Assembly: GCF_029868745.1 (NCBI RefSeq)
Contig: NZ_JARWOP010000313.1
Span: 1 to 64,000 of the forward strand
Reading direction: 5' to 3'
Length of the DNA stretch: 64,000 nucleotides
Origin: Nocardia wallacei
GTDB taxonomy: Bacteria > Actinomycetota > Actinomycetes > Mycobacteriales > Mycobacteriaceae
The notes beneath the pieces were generated by a model that was not told where the DNA came from, did not search any database, and was given only the letters and a program-made list of their open reading frames with translations. The position numbers and the translations under genes are program-made. This document shows positions 18,559 through 27,652 of this stretch, one piece after another (position 1 is the first letter of the stretch; the number at the start of each line of letters is the position of its first letter).

Positions 18559-20141
18559 CAGGATGTCATCCCTTCGGTGTTTTCGTGCGTGGCGGAGGTG
18601 CGGCCGCTCTGGGTGCCGCTCTGCCACGCGGCGGCGATATCGGGGCGGGGGAGTTCGGTATCGGTGTCCGGCCCACGCGACAGCGTGGACACCGACACGG
18701 TCCGGCGCCGGCGACGCGGCAACCCGCCCGGGGTGATTTCGTGGACGGTCGATATGGATTCGGATTCGTCCTCGGCTTCGTTCGCTGTCACAAACTGATC
18801 ATCCGTCGCTGCGGCGTGCGCGCCGCTGGTGGTCAGAGGCCGCGGGCCCGATGCGGTGGCCCGGATGTCGTCCGTCCCGCCCGTACGCAATCCCTCCGTC
18901 GTCACCGTGTGTGCTCCGCCCGTCATCCGGACGGGGGCCTGGCCGGAATCCGCGGTCTCCCGGTCGAATCCGTGTCGTGCCGACGGCGAGGTCGCCGGCT
19001 CGGGTGCCGCGGAGATCATCGGCGGCGTGCTGGTCTCGACCTCCGGAGTGGAGGATTCGCGCGGGGCCAGCAGCGCCTCGGGGACATAGACCATGGCCCG
19101 CATGCCACCGTAGGTGTTGGGTCCGTCGATGTACACGGTGAACCCGTAGCGGCGGGCCAGTGCGGCGATACCCGGGAAGCCCACCCGCGGAGCGGGTCCG
19201 AGCTGGTGGATGTCGACCACGCGCTCGCCGGCGAGTACCTGCCGGGCCTCTTCCATCTGTTCGGCGTTCATGCGCACACCGGCGTCGTCGACGATCACGG
19301 TGACGCCGTGGTGACCTTCCTGGAAGGTGACGTCGACGAACGAGGTGGGCGGCGAGTAGCGCAGCGCGTTGTCCAGCAGCGTGGCCAGCGTGTGCACCAG
19401 CGGCTCCACCGCGCGGCTGATCACGACGCGGTCGAGCTGGTGCGGCCGCACCCGGGTGAAGTCGCGAACACGGCCGACCGCGCCACCGACGACATCGGTG
19501 AGCGCCTGCTGCGGCCAGCGGCGACCGGGCAGGCCACCACACACGATCACGTAGGACTGCGCCTGCCGGATCATCTGCTGGACGCTGTGGTCGATGCGGG
19601 TCAGCGTTTCGTACACATCGTCACCGCGGTGCTCGCGCAGCGCGGTGCTCACCACCTGGCTCACGTCGGCGCCGAGGCTGACCACCGAGGTGCCGAAGGC
19701 ACGCACCGCGGCACTGGTCGCCTCGCGGGCGGCGTTCTCGGTATCGGTGCGGGCCTTGGCCTCGGCCCGGGCGGCCGCCTGCTGCGCCTCGTAGTCGGCT
19801 TCGCGGCGGGCCCGGTCGCGGGTCTCGGCCTGCATCATGCGGAGATCACCGATATAGCGCTCGCCGAGCGCGTGCAGCAGCTGCCCTAGGCGGGTCTGCC
19901 CACCGGCGACCGGTATCTCCACCGTCACCTCGGACCGGCGTACCGCATCTGCCACGTAGGGCATGGTGCTGGTGGTGAACTGTTCGAGTTCGTCCTCTTG
20001 CCCGCGCAGTGCCTGTTCGGCCGTCTCGGCGCGAGAGCGCTGATGTACGGCGTAGTACGCCGCATACAGCGCCGCCGCGACGGCCAATATGAGAACTGCA
20101 GCGAGGATCCACGAAATCGTCACGGCGGTAGATTGATTCAT
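18558..20141 (-). CDS. cvnA: Sensor-kinase-like ATPase with nitrate/sulphonate-type layout (CvnA)
   Basis: The 527-residue protein has one N-terminal membrane helix (about 8-30, ISWILAAVLILAVAAALYAA), a coiled stalk, a dimerisation region and a GHKL ATPase domain (N-box NALRYSPPTSFVDV, about 258). The phosphoacceptor His is not obvious and no response regulator is adjacent, which is normal for CvnA. The C-terminal 150 residues are Ser/Thr-rich and disordered. It is the first gene of the conservon operon, which runs cvnA-B-C-D-P450 leftwards. Confidence 0.85.
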   Translation of the reverse strand: MNQSTAVTISWILAAVLILAVAAALYAAYYAVHQRSRAETAEQALRGQEDELEQFTTSTMPYVADAVRRSEVTVEIPVAGGQTRLGQLLHALGERYIGDLRMMQAETRDRARREADYEAQQAAARAEAKARTDTENAAREATSAAVRAFGTSVVSLGADVSQVVSTALREHRGDDVYETLTRIDHSVQQMIRQAQSYVIVCGGLPGRRWPQQALTDVVGGAVGRVRDFTRVRPHQLDRVVISRAVEPLVHTLATLLDNALRYSPPTSFVDVTFQEGHHGVTVIVDDAGVRMNAEQMEEARQVLAGERVVDIHQLGPAPRVGFPGIAALARRYGFTVYIDGPNTYGGMRAMVYVPEALLAPRESSTPEVETSTPPMISAAPEPATSPSARHGFDRETADSGQAPVRMTGGAHTVTTEGLRTGGTDDIRATASGPRPLTTSGAHAAATDDQFVTANEAEDESESISTVHEITPGGLPRRRRRTVSVSTLSRGPDTDTELPRPDIAAAWQSGTQSGRTSATHENTEGMTS

Positions 20142-20510
20142 CAGGTTCCCTTGTTGCCGGCTGCCCGGCCGCCTCGTCCTTCCTCAACTCGCCGACCACC
20201 AGACACCAGGGCCGGATGACGCTCACGTGGGCACCGGCTCGAAGTTGCTTACCGGACAGTAGGTTTCGATTTCGAAATCCTGCCCGAGCGGGCCGTATTC
20301 GGCCCCAGTGCCCGACGACGGCAAACATTATCAGTAATTTCGAGCAACAGCGACCGATTCGTTATGGACTTCCCGGTCTGCATGGAGTCGGTGCGAAGGT
20401 TGCAAATGCCTTGTCTGGTAGCCGATCACGGCAAATCCACCGCACCGCCAGGCGAGTCGCGGCCGGGCGGGCGATGAGCGGCCATTCGCTCGGGCACACC
20501 CGGCGACGTG
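20142..20510. promoter_or_regulatory. Gene-free region upstream of the conservon, with palindrome
   Basis: About 370 bp with lower GC than its surroundings and no convincing gene. It must contain the leftward promoter of cvnA. GATTTCGAAATC, a perfect 12-bp palindrome, lies at 20268-20279, about 130 bp before cvnA. The part next to the phosphotransferase stop shows nothing specific. Confidence 0.45.
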
Positions 20511-21458
20511 TCAACTATCGGCGAGGGCGTGCGCGACGGCCAGATGCAGGCGCATGAGGTCCGGTTCGTCGTCTTCGATCGCCCACGCGATTTCCTCCAG
20601 GGCGCGCATGAATGCCCAGCCCCGGGCACGTTCCGGGTCGACCTCCAGGGCTCGCGCGGTGTGCCGGACGACCCGGCGGGCCTGCTCGGGCGTTGGTGCG
20701 CACTGCGTTTGGATCATGATCAGGAAGCCGGCGTCGAAGGCGGCCTCGCCCAGGTACGGCTTCGGGTCGATGAGCAACCAGGGTGCACGTTCGGCGGCCA
20801 GGATATTGCCCAGATGGGTGTCGCGGTTGACGATCAGCAACGGCCCGTCCGGGACGGCGAGCGTCTCGCACCAGGTCGCCGCCCGGTCGAGCAGGGCACG
20901 CGGAACCACCTGCGCGACTTCGGGTTCCGGGTGAATGAACCGTACCGTCCAGTCGGCGACCATGGCGGCCGCCTCCGGCAGCGCGGGAAACTCCGGGGGG
21001 ATTCCAGTCGGCGGCCGCCGCAGGCGCCGATACAGCCGACCGGCCAGTTCGATCTTGTCGGCGTGCTCGGGACGACCCTCCAGGCTCGGGAACCCGGGCT
21101 GGTGGAGCAGCGGCGTGCCCGGCCGCGCCCATTCCAGCAGCAGCGCTCCGGTGGCGGCATCGAAGTCGTACAGCCGCACCGCGCCGTCGCCGCCGTAACA
21201 GAACAATCCGGCCGGTTCGCCGACATTCTCGTCGTCGACCACCGGAACCTTCAGCACCGCGACCGATCCGTCCGCGCGCCGCACCGGCGCCACGAAGGAA
21301 TGCGTGCCCCCGCGAAACGAATCCCCGATCAGCTCCAGACCCCAGTCGGCGCGGAGTTTGTCCACCACCGCGGGCAACCGGCGTAACCACTGTTCACCCC
21401 GCTGTGCGAAGACGGTGCGAATTGTCGACTCGACCTCGGGCGGCAGCGCGATCGGCAT
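20511..21458 (-). CDS. Aminoglycoside/hydroxyurea-type phosphotransferase (APH(6)-like)
   Basis: The 315-residue kinase-fold protein belongs to the streptomycin 6-kinase/hydroxyurea kinase family: N-lobe VAVLKVPV (ATP-contacting Lys), hinge LLLEWARPG, catalytic loop VNRDTHLGNIL (where HGDLHxGN is usual; Asp and Asn kept) and metal-binding LIDPKPYLGEAAFD. A drug substrate cannot be concluded; many such proteins in soil actinomycetes are not resistance enzymes. The ATG at 21458 starts MPIALPPEVES; an ATG 12 codons upstream is less likely. Confidence 0.78.
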   Translation of the reverse strand: MPIALPPEVESTIRTVFAQRGEQWLRRLPAVVDKLRADWGLELIGDSFRGGTHSFVAPVRRADGSVAVLKVPVVDDENVGEPAGLFCYGGDGAVRLYDFDAATGALLLEWARPGTPLLHQPGFPSLEGRPEHADKIELAGRLYRRLRRPPTGIPPEFPALPEAAAMVADWTVRFIHPEPEVAQVVPRALLDRAATWCETLAVPDGPLLIVNRDTHLGNILAAERAPWLLIDPKPYLGEAAFDAGFLIMIQTQCAPTPEQARRVVRHTARALEVDPERARGWAFMRALEEIAWAIEDDEPDLMRLHLAVAHALADS

Positions 21459-21588
21459 CCGCCCAGCATTCCCGCCGAAGTTCGGGCCGCGCAATCGAAT
21501 TCTTTCGCCGCCGCATGATCTCCCCGTGATCTGCGTGCGCGGGCGTGATCGGGCAGCGCCGACGGCCTTGTCGACTTAGGCTGACGGC

Positions 21589-21981
21589 GTGGGGAACGAG
21601 AACTTGCGGGCGTCCGACGCCGATCGCGAGAAGTATGTCGCGCGCCTGCGCCTCGCCATGGACGAGGGCCGGCTGAATCTGCCCGAATTCGACGAGCGGG
21701 TGCAGCAGGTCTATACCGCCCGGACGTACGGCGAACTGGAGCCGCTGCTGTCCGACCTGCCCGCCCAACGTCTTTCGCCACACGCCGAGCGGTCGCCCGG
21801 GAGCCGCGTGCCGACGTGGGTGCTGATCATGTGGACCCCATGGATCTTCGTCAATCTGCTGTGCGTCGTGATCTGGCTGGCCACGGGGATGGGCTACTTC
21901 TGGCCGTTCTGGGTCGAGATCCCCTGGGGCCTGGCGCTCTGCATCCCCACCGCGATCGGCCTCATCACCAACCGCCGCTGA
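21589..21981 (+). CDS. DUF1707 protein with two membrane helices
   Basis: The 130-residue product begins with the DUF1707 (SHOCT-like) motif LRASDADREKYVARLRLAMDEGRLN cut here to its core LRASDADREKYV, continuing to EFDERVQQVYTARTYGELE. Two helices follow (about 76-98 and 105-126). The domain is thought to bind other proteins at the membrane. A TTAGGCT box about 7 nt before the GTG indicates a leaderless message. It converges with etfA across a strong hairpin. Confidence 0.8.
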   Translation: MGNENLRASDADREKYVARLRLAMDEGRLNLPEFDERVQQVYTARTYGELEPLLSDLPAQRLSPHAERSPGSRVPTWVLIMWTPWIFVNLLCVVIWLATGMGYFWPFWVEIPWGLALCIPTAIGLITNRR

Positions 21982-22000
21982 AAAGAGCCGGACATGCGAA

Positions 22001-22028
22001 CGGCCCCCGGGCATCTGCCCCGGGGCCG
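22001..22028. terminator. Hairpin between DUF1707 gene and etfA
   Basis: An 11-bp stem with one mismatch: CGGCCCC pairs with GGGGCCG and inner GGGC pairs with GCCC around an ATCT loop. It lies between two converging genes, 15 nt from the etfA stop, so it can act bidirectionally. Confidence 0.8.
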
Positions 22029-22042
22029 CTGACGACGGTGGA

Positions 22043-23002
22043 TCAGCCCTTGTGGGTCTTGACCGCCTCGGTCAGCTGCGGCGCGACGTTGAACAGGTCG
22101 CCCACGATGCCGTAGTCGCTGATCTCGAAGATCGGCGCCTCTTCGTCCTTGTTGACGGCGACGATGGTCTTCGAGGTCTGCATACCGGCCCGGTGCTGGA
22201 TCGCGCCGGAGATGCCCAGGGCGACGTACAGCTGCGGCGAGACCGTCTTACCGGTCTGGCCGACCTGGAACTGGCCCGGGTAGTAGCCGGAGTCGACGGC
22301 GGCACGCGAGGCGCCGACCGCGGCGCCCAGCGCGTCGGCCAGCGGCTCGACGACCTTGTGGAAGTTGTCCTCGCTGCCGACACCGCGACCGCCGGAGACC
22401 ACGATGGTGGCCTCGGTGAGTTCCGGCCGGTCGCCGCCGGCGACGGGCTCGCGGGAGGTCACCTTGGTGACGCCCTCTTCCTGCGCGGGGACCTCGAAGG
22501 TCACCTTCTCGCCGGCGCCGGCCTGCGGTGCGGCCTCGATCGCGCCCGGGCGCACCGAGATCACCGGCACGTCGCCGGTGGCCTTGTAGTCGACGGTGAA
22601 GGCGCCACCGAAGATGGAGCCGGTGACCGAGCCGTCGGACTTGACGTCGATGACATCCACCAGCAGACCCGAGCCGATGCGCGCGGCCAGGCGACCGGAC
22701 ACCTCCTTGCCCTCGGCGGAGGCCGCCACCAGCACGGCGGCGGGGGAGGCGGACTCGACCAGGCCGGCCAGCACGTCGACCTTCGGGGTCACCAGGAAGC
22801 CCTCGACGTCATCGGACTCGGCGACGTAGATCTTCTCGGCGCCGGCCGCGGTCAGGGCGTCGGCCAGCTTGTCGGCGGTGCCGGCGGCGCCGAGCACGAC
22901 GGCGGCCGGGCTGCCCAGCGAGCGGGCGGCGGTGAGGAGTTCGGTGGTGACCTTCTTCGGCGCACCGTCGGCGTGCTCGACGAGCACGAGTACTTCTGCC
23001 AT
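22043..23002 (-). CDS. etfA: Electron transfer flavoprotein alpha subunit
   Basis: The 319-residue FixB/EtfA protein accepts electrons from acyl-CoA dehydrogenases together with EtfB. It starts [12 protein letters not shown]; the C-terminal FAD domain carries [14 protein letters not shown] (about 203) and the FAD signature region [20 protein letters not shown] followed by the acidic [12 protein letters not shown]. It lies 66 nt after etfB in one operon. Rv3028c is the orthologue by synteny. Confidence 0.94.
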   Translation of the reverse strand: MAEVLVLVEHADGAPKKVTTELLTAARSLGSPAAVVLGAAGTADKLADALTAAGAEKIYVAESDDVEGFLVTPKVDVLAGLVESASPAAVLVAASAEGKEVSGRLAARIGSGLLVDVIDVKSDGSVTGSIFGGAFTVDYKATGDVPVISVRPGAIEAAPQAGAGEKVTFEVPAQEEGVTKVTSREPVAGGDRPELTEATIVVSGGRGVGSEDNFHKVVEPLADALGAAVGASRAAVDSGYYPGQFQVGQTGKTVSPQLYVALGISGAIQHRAGMQTSKTIVAVNKDEEAPIFEISDYGIVGDLFNVAPQLTEAVKTHKG

Positions 23003-23068
23003 TTGTTCTCTTCTCCTAATGAGATTCTCGTCCGGCGGTCGAAAGCCGGCGCAGCGTACGGGCGCGAA

Positions 23069-23854
23069 TCAGATGACCTTCTGGCCGACCAGGTACTGAG
23101 CGATCTGGTTGCCGCCCTCGCCCTCGTCGACGATCTTCTCGCCCGCCGTGCGCGGCGGCTTCGGGGTGACACCGGTGACCACGGAACCCGCGTTGCCCAC
23201 ACCGACGGTCGACGGGTCGATGCCCAGGTCGGCCAGGGTGAAGGTCTGCACTTCCTTCTTCTTCGCGGCCATGATGCCCTTGAAGGACGGGAAGCGCGGC
23301 TCGTTGATCTTCTCGGTGACCGAGACGATGGCCGGGAGACTGGCCTCGAGCTTGAACACGCCCTCGTCGGTCTCGCGCTCGCCGGAGATCTTCTCCCCGT
23401 CGACGCTCAGCTTCCGCAGGTGGGTGAGCTGCGGGATGCCCAGGTACTCGGCGATGATGGCCGGCACCGCGCCGGAGCGGCCGTCGGTCGCCTCGTTGCC
23501 GGCGATCACCAGCTCGACGCCCTCGATCTGGCCCAGCGCACCCGCCAGGACCCACGCGGTCTGCACGGCGTCGGAGCCGTGGATGGCGTCGTCCTTGACG
23601 TGGATGGCCTTGTCGGCGCCCATGGACAGCGCCTTGCGGATGGCCTCGGTCGCGCGCTCCGGTCCCATGGCCAGCACGGTGACCTCGCCGCCCTGGGCTT
23701 CCTTGATCAGCAGCGCCTCTTCGACGGCGCGCTCGTTGATCTCGTCCAGGATCGCGTCGGCGGCCTCACGGTCGAGGGTGTAGTCACCGTCGGTCAGCTT
23801 GCGCTCGGACCAGGTGTCGGGAACCTGCTTGATCAGTACGACGATGTTCGGCAT
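23069..23854 (-). CDS. etfB: Electron transfer flavoprotein beta subunit
   Basis: The 261-residue FixA/EtfB starts MPNIVVLIKQVPDTW and contains the family signature VIAGNEATDGRSGAVPAIIA (about 118) and FKGIMAAKKKEV near 200. With EtfA it forms the heterodimer that shuttles electrons from fatty-acid oxidation to the quinone pool. AGGAGG precedes the ATG at 23854 by 13 nt, rather far; an upstream in-frame extension is Arg-rich and unlikely. The upstream region contains two palindromes shared with the divergent methyltransferase gene. Confidence 0.94.
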   Translation of the reverse strand: MPNIVVLIKQVPDTWSERKLTDGDYTLDREAADAILDEINERAVEEALLIKEAQGGEVTVLAMGPERATEAIRKALSMGADKAIHVKDDAIHGSDAVQTAWVLAGALGQIEGVELVIAGNEATDGRSGAVPAIIAEYLGIPQLTHLRKLSVDGEKISGERETDEGVFKLEASLPAIVSVTEKINEPRFPSFKGIMAAKKKEVQTFTLADLGIDPSTVGVGNAGSVVTGVTPKPPRTAGEKIVDEGEGGNQIAQYLVGQKVI

Positions 23855-23950
23855 TGGTCTTCGTCGACCTCCTGTTCTGGTGGCACGTGAGGTGGGGTCG
23901 CACGATCGGGGTGGCCGTACGTCCACGAAAAGTCTTCGTGCGGGACATTA

Positions 23951-24001
23951 CCCTACGTTAAGTTACTCGTGGGTAACTTAGGGTGTGATGTTCTGCATCA
24001 C
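23951..24001. promoter_or_regulatory. Paired palindromes in the etfB/methyltransferase divergent promoter
   Basis: TAAGTTAC-N6-GTAACTTA at 23959-23980 is flanked by CCCTA and TAGGG. A second dyad, GTGATG-N5-CATCAC, follows at 23985-24001. Their AT-richness and symmetry fit a TetR- or GntR-type operator, plausible for acyl-CoA-responsive control of etfBA. The regulator is not in the window. Confidence 0.65.
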
Positions 24002-24047
24002 TACTCCGAACGCAGGTGTGATAGGGACAACCGCTAACGTCGGTCGA

Positions 24048-24833
24048 ATGAGTGAGGCCGTTTTCTCCCCGGCGAACGGGGAGTCCGCCGCGGTGGATCC
24101 GCTACCCCTGACCGGTGAGCGGACGGTGCCGGGCATCGCGGAGGAGAACTACTGGTTCCGCCGCCACGAGATCGTGTACGCGCGGCTGCTGGAACGCTGC
24201 GCCGGCCGGACCGTGCTGGAGGCCGGATCGGGAGAAGGCTACGGCGCCAACATGATTGCCGGGGTGGCCGCCCGGGTGATCGGACTGGACTACGACGTGA
24301 GCGCGGTCGAGCACGTGCGCGCGGCCTATCCGCGAGTGGAGATGATCCAGGGCAACCTCGCCGAGCTGCCCTTCGACGACGGCTCGGTCGATGTGGTGGT
24401 CAATTTCCAGGTCATCGAACATCTCTGGGATCAGGCGCAATTCCTGCGCGAATGCCTGCGGGTGCTGCGGCCGGGCGGTGAACTGCTGATCAGCACGCCG
24501 AACCGGATCACCTTCTCGCCGGGGCGCGACACCCCGCTCAATCCCTTCCACACCCGCGAACTGAACGCCGCCGAACTCGCGGAGTTGTTGGTGGACGCGG
24601 GTTTCCGGGTCGACCTGATGACCGGCGTGCACCACGGTCCCGCGCTCGCCGCGCTGGATGCCAAGTGGGGTGGTTCGCTGATCGACGCGCAGATCCAGCG
24701 CGCGCTGGCGGGGGAGCCCTGGCCCGCGGAGCTGGCCGCCGACGTCGCCGCGGTGCGGATCGACGATTTCGCACTGACGCCCGAGGATATCGATGCGAGC
24801 CTCGATCTGGTCGCCGTCGCGGTGAAGCCTTGA
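24048..24833 (+). CDS. SAM-dependent methyltransferase of the methylglucose polysaccharide cluster (Rv3030-like)
   Basis: The 261-residue class I methyltransferase has motif I VLEAGSGEGYGANMI (about 63), VIGLDYD as the acidic strand end, and VDVVVNFQVIEHLWD / LRVLRPGGELLISTPN. By synteny it corresponds to Rv3030, proposed to methylate glucose residues of methylglucose lipopolysaccharide. A TAACGT box 8-9 nt before the ATG at 24048 suggests a leaderless transcript; an ATG 21 codons upstream lies within the palindrome region. Its TGA overlaps the TTG start of the GH57 gene. Confidence 0.83.
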   Translation: MSEAVFSPANGESAAVDPLPLTGERTVPGIAEENYWFRRHEIVYARLLERCAGRTVLEAGSGEGYGANMIAGVAARVIGLDYDVSAVEHVRAAYPRVEMIQGNLAELPFDDGSVDVVVNFQVIEHLWDQAQFLRECLRVLRPGGELLISTPNRITFSPGRDTPLNPFHTRELNAAELAELLVDAGFRVDLMTGVHHGPALAALDAKWGGSLIDAQIQRALAGEPWPAELAADVAAVRIDDFALTPEDIDASLDLVAVAVKP

Positions 24834-26353
24834 CCGCAGTACCCGGCCAGTTCACCCTGGTGCTGCACTCCCATCTGCCGTGGCTGGCCCATCACGGCCG
24901 CTGGCCGGTCGGCGAGGAGTGGCTGTACCAGTCCTGGGCGGCGTCCTATCTGCCCGTCGCGCGGGTGCTGAGAACCCTTGCCGCCGAGGGCCGTTCGCAT
25001 CTGCTGAGCTTCGGTATCACGCCGGTGCTGGCGGCGCAGCTCGACGACCCGCACAGCCTGGCGGGCATGCATCACTGGCTGGGCAACTGGCAACTGCGCG
25101 CCGACGAGGCGGCGATGGCGGGCAATGTCGCGCTGGGCGCGCACGAGCACCGGCTGGCTGCGGCGGCGCTCGCCGATTTCGAGCGGCGCTGGCGGCACGG
25201 CGGCTCGCCGGTCTGGCGGGAGTTGATCGATGCCGAGACCATCGAACTGCTCGGCGGGCCGCTGGCGCATCCGTTCCAGCCGCTGCTGGATCCGCGGCTG
25301 CGCGCCTTCGAGCTGACCGAGGGTCTGGCCGACGCCCGGCACCGCTGGGGGCACACCCCGTCGGGCATCTGGGCGCCGGAATGCGGTTTCACGCCGGGCA
25401 TGGAGAGCGGGTACGCGGCGGCCGGTGTGACGCATTTCATGGTCGACGGCCCGGCGCTGCGCGGGGACACCACGCTGGGGCGGCCTGTGTGGGATTCGGA
25501 GGTGCTCGCCTTCGGGCGTGACCTGCAGGTCAGCTACCGGGTGTGGTCTCCGAAGTCCGGCTATCCGGGTCACGCCGCCTACCGGGACTTCCACCACTAC
25601 GACCACGACACCGGTCTCAAGCCGAGCCGGGTGACGGGCAAGCAGGTCGCGGGTCCGGACAAGGCCCCCTACGACCCCGAATTGGCCGCCGCCGCCATCC
25701 GTACCGATGTCGAGGACTTCGTGGGCACCGTGCGGGAGCGGCTGCTCGCCGAGTCCGCGCGGATCGGCCGCCCCGCGCTGGTGGTGGCCGCCTTCGACAC
25801 CGAACTGTTCGGGCACTGGTGGCACGAGGGTCCGCAGTGGCTCGAGCAGGTGTTGCGCGCGCTGCCCGAGGCCGGGGTCACCGTCGGCACGCTGGCCGAC
25901 GCGCGGGCGCAGGGTTTCGTCGGTGAGCCCGTCCAGCTGGCGGACTCCTCGTGGGGTTCGGGCAAGGACTGGCGGGTGTGGGCCGGAGACCCGGTGCGGG
26001 ACCTGGTGGAGCTGAACGCCGAGATCGTCCGGCTGGCCCTGGACACGCTGGACAAGGTGCGCTCGCAGGGGCACAGCCTGCGCGATCCGGTGGCCGACCA
26101 GCTGCTGCGCGAGGCGGTGCTGACCGTGTCCAGCGACTGGGCGTTCATGGTCAGCAAGGACTCCGCGGCCGGTTACGCCCGCGACCGCGCGCACCAGCAC
26201 GCGCACGCCGTGCGCGAGATCGCCGCCGCGGTCGCCGCCGGACAACTCGCCAAAGCCCGGCAGTTGGCGGCAGGATGGTACGCGGCCGACGGTTTGTTCC
26301 CGGCGCTCGACGCGCGCCGGCTCGCCGCGTCCGATACAGAAGGACCCGCATGA
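24830..26353 (+). CDS. GH57 family 1,4-alpha-glucan branching enzyme-like protein (Rv3031-like)
   Basis: The 507-residue GH57 enzyme begins with the family motif LHSHLPWLAHHG (about 12). The nucleophile Glu lies in WAPECGF (about 183) and the acid/base Asp in AAFDTELFGHWWH (about 323); HxHxPW and the C-terminal helical domain follow family order. GH57 branching enzymes insert alpha-1,6 branches into alpha-glucan; Rv3031 is linked to methylglucose lipopolysaccharide. The TTG start overlaps the preceding stop (TTGA), and the end overlaps the next ATG (ATGA), so the three genes form one coupled operon. Confidence 0.87.
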   Translation: MTAVPGQFTLVLHSHLPWLAHHGRWPVGEEWLYQSWAASYLPVARVLRTLAAEGRSHLLSFGITPVLAAQLDDPHSLAGMHHWLGNWQLRADEAAMAGNVALGAHEHRLAAAALADFERRWRHGGSPVWRELIDAETIELLGGPLAHPFQPLLDPRLRAFELTEGLADARHRWGHTPSGIWAPECGFTPGMESGYAAAGVTHFMVDGPALRGDTTLGRPVWDSEVLAFGRDLQVSYRVWSPKSGYPGHAAYRDFHHYDHDTGLKPSRVTGKQVAGPDKAPYDPELAAAAIRTDVEDFVGTVRERLLAESARIGRPALVVAAFDTELFGHWWHEGPQWLEQVLRALPEAGVTVGTLADARAQGFVGEPVQLADSSWGSGKDWRVWAGDPVRDLVELNAEIVRLALDTLDKVRSQGHSLRDPVADQLLREAVLTVSSDWAFMVSKDSAAGYARDRAHQHAHAVREIAAAVAAGQLAKARQLAAGWYAADGLFPALDARRLAASDTEGPA

Positions 26354-27612
26354 AGATTCTGATGGTGTCGTGGGAGTACCCGCCGGTGGTGGTCGGCGGG
26401 CTGGGCCGGCACGTGCATCACCTCGCCACCGAACTGGCGAGCGCCGGGCACGAGGTCGTGGTCTTGGCGCGTCGCCCGATGGGCACCGACTCCTCGACCC
26501 ATCCCACCTACACCTTCATCGAGGACCGGGTGCTCGTGGTCGCCGCGGCCGAGGACCCGCCGTGTTTCGACTTCGGCGAGGACATGCTGGCGTGGACGCT
26601 GGCGATGGGCCACGCGATGGTGCGGGCCGGGATCGCGCTGAGCAAGCCGGGGATCGCCGAGGGCTGGACCCCGGACGTCGTGCACGCGCACGACTGGCTG
26701 GTCGCGCATCCGGCGATCGCCCTGGCCGAGCACTACGACGTGCCGCTGGTGTCGACCATTCACGCCACCGAGGCCGGCCGGCACAGCGGCTGGGTGTCCG
26801 GGCGGGTGAACCGGCAGGTGCATTCGGTGGAGTGGTGGCTGGCTCGCGACTCCGACGCGCTCATCACCTGCTCGGCGTCGATGCAGGACGAGGTGGAACG
26901 GCTCTACGGTCCGGAACTGTCGCCGGTGACCGTGATCCGCAACGGAATCGACGTGGGCGCGTGGAGCTTTCGCGAGCGCGCCCCGCGCTCCGGCCCGCCG
27001 AGGCTGCTGTATGTCGGGCGGCTCGAGTACGAGAAGGGCGTGCAGGACGCGATCGCCGCGCTGCCGCGCATCCGGCGCGCGCATCCCGGCGCCACGCTGA
27101 CCATCGCCGGTGTCGGCACCCAGTTCGAATGGCTGCGCGAGCGCGCCCGCGCCCACCGGGTGGTGCGGGCGGTGAACTTCACCGGGCGCCTGGACCACAC
27201 CGAGCTGCTGGGTTGGCTGCACGGCGCCGACGCCATCGTGCTGCCGAGCCGCTACGAGCCGTTCGGGATCGTGGCGCTCGAGGCCGCCGCCGCGGGGACG
27301 CCGCTGGTGACCTCCAATGCGGGCGGGCTCGGCGAACTCGTCATCGACGGAGTCACCGGTGCGTCGTTCGAGCCCGCCGATGTGAACGGGCTGGTCGAGG
27401 CGGTCTGCGCGGTCCTCGACGACCCGCCCACCGCCCAGGCCCGCGCGCACGCCGCCCACGCCCGTCTGACCGCCGACTTCGCCTGGGACGTCGTCGCCGC
27501 CGAGACGATCCAGGTCTACCAGGCCGCCAAACGCCGCGTCCGCAACCCGCTGGGGCGTCCGGTCGTCGTGGAACGTCCACTGCCGGAACGGGATCCGAAC
27601 AACCCGTACTGA
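26350..27612 (+). CDS. GT4 alpha-glucosyltransferase (Rv3032-like)
   Basis: The 420-residue GT-B enzyme begins MKILMVSWEYPPVVVGGLG with the glycogen-synthase-like donor-loop GGLG. The C-terminal lobe has LLYVGRLEYEKG (about 219) and the retaining GT4 E-x7-E motif EPFGIVALE (about 302). Rv3032 elongates alpha-1,4-glucan for methylglucose lipopolysaccharide and glycogen-like polymers; the same role is inferred here from operon context (methyltransferase, branching enzyme). The end of this gene marks the right edge of the block inverted relative to M. tuberculosis. Confidence 0.88.
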   Translation: MKILMVSWEYPPVVVGGLGRHVHHLATELASAGHEVVVLARRPMGTDSSTHPTYTFIEDRVLVVAAAEDPPCFDFGEDMLAWTLAMGHAMVRAGIALSKPGIAEGWTPDVVHAHDWLVAHPAIALAEHYDVPLVSTIHATEAGRHSGWVSGRVNRQVHSVEWWLARDSDALITCSASMQDEVERLYGPELSPVTVIRNGIDVGAWSFRERAPRSGPPRLLYVGRLEYEKGVQDAIAALPRIRRAHPGATLTIAGVGTQFEWLRERARAHRVVRAVNFTGRLDHTELLGWLHGADAIVLPSRYEPFGIVALEAAAAGTPLVTSNAGGLGELVIDGVTGASFEPADVNGLVEAVCAVLDDPPTAQARAHAAHARLTADFAWDVVAAETIQVYQAAKRRVRNPLGRPVVVERPLPERDPNNPY

Positions 27613-27652
27613 GTTCTCCGAACGCTCCGTCGGCCGCGGTGCGTGCCGACCG

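Noticed and set aside
20216-20557. 113-codon frame in the gap between the conservon and the phosphotransferase
   Set aside because: Arg-rich with no domain; overlaps the phosphotransferase end antisense.
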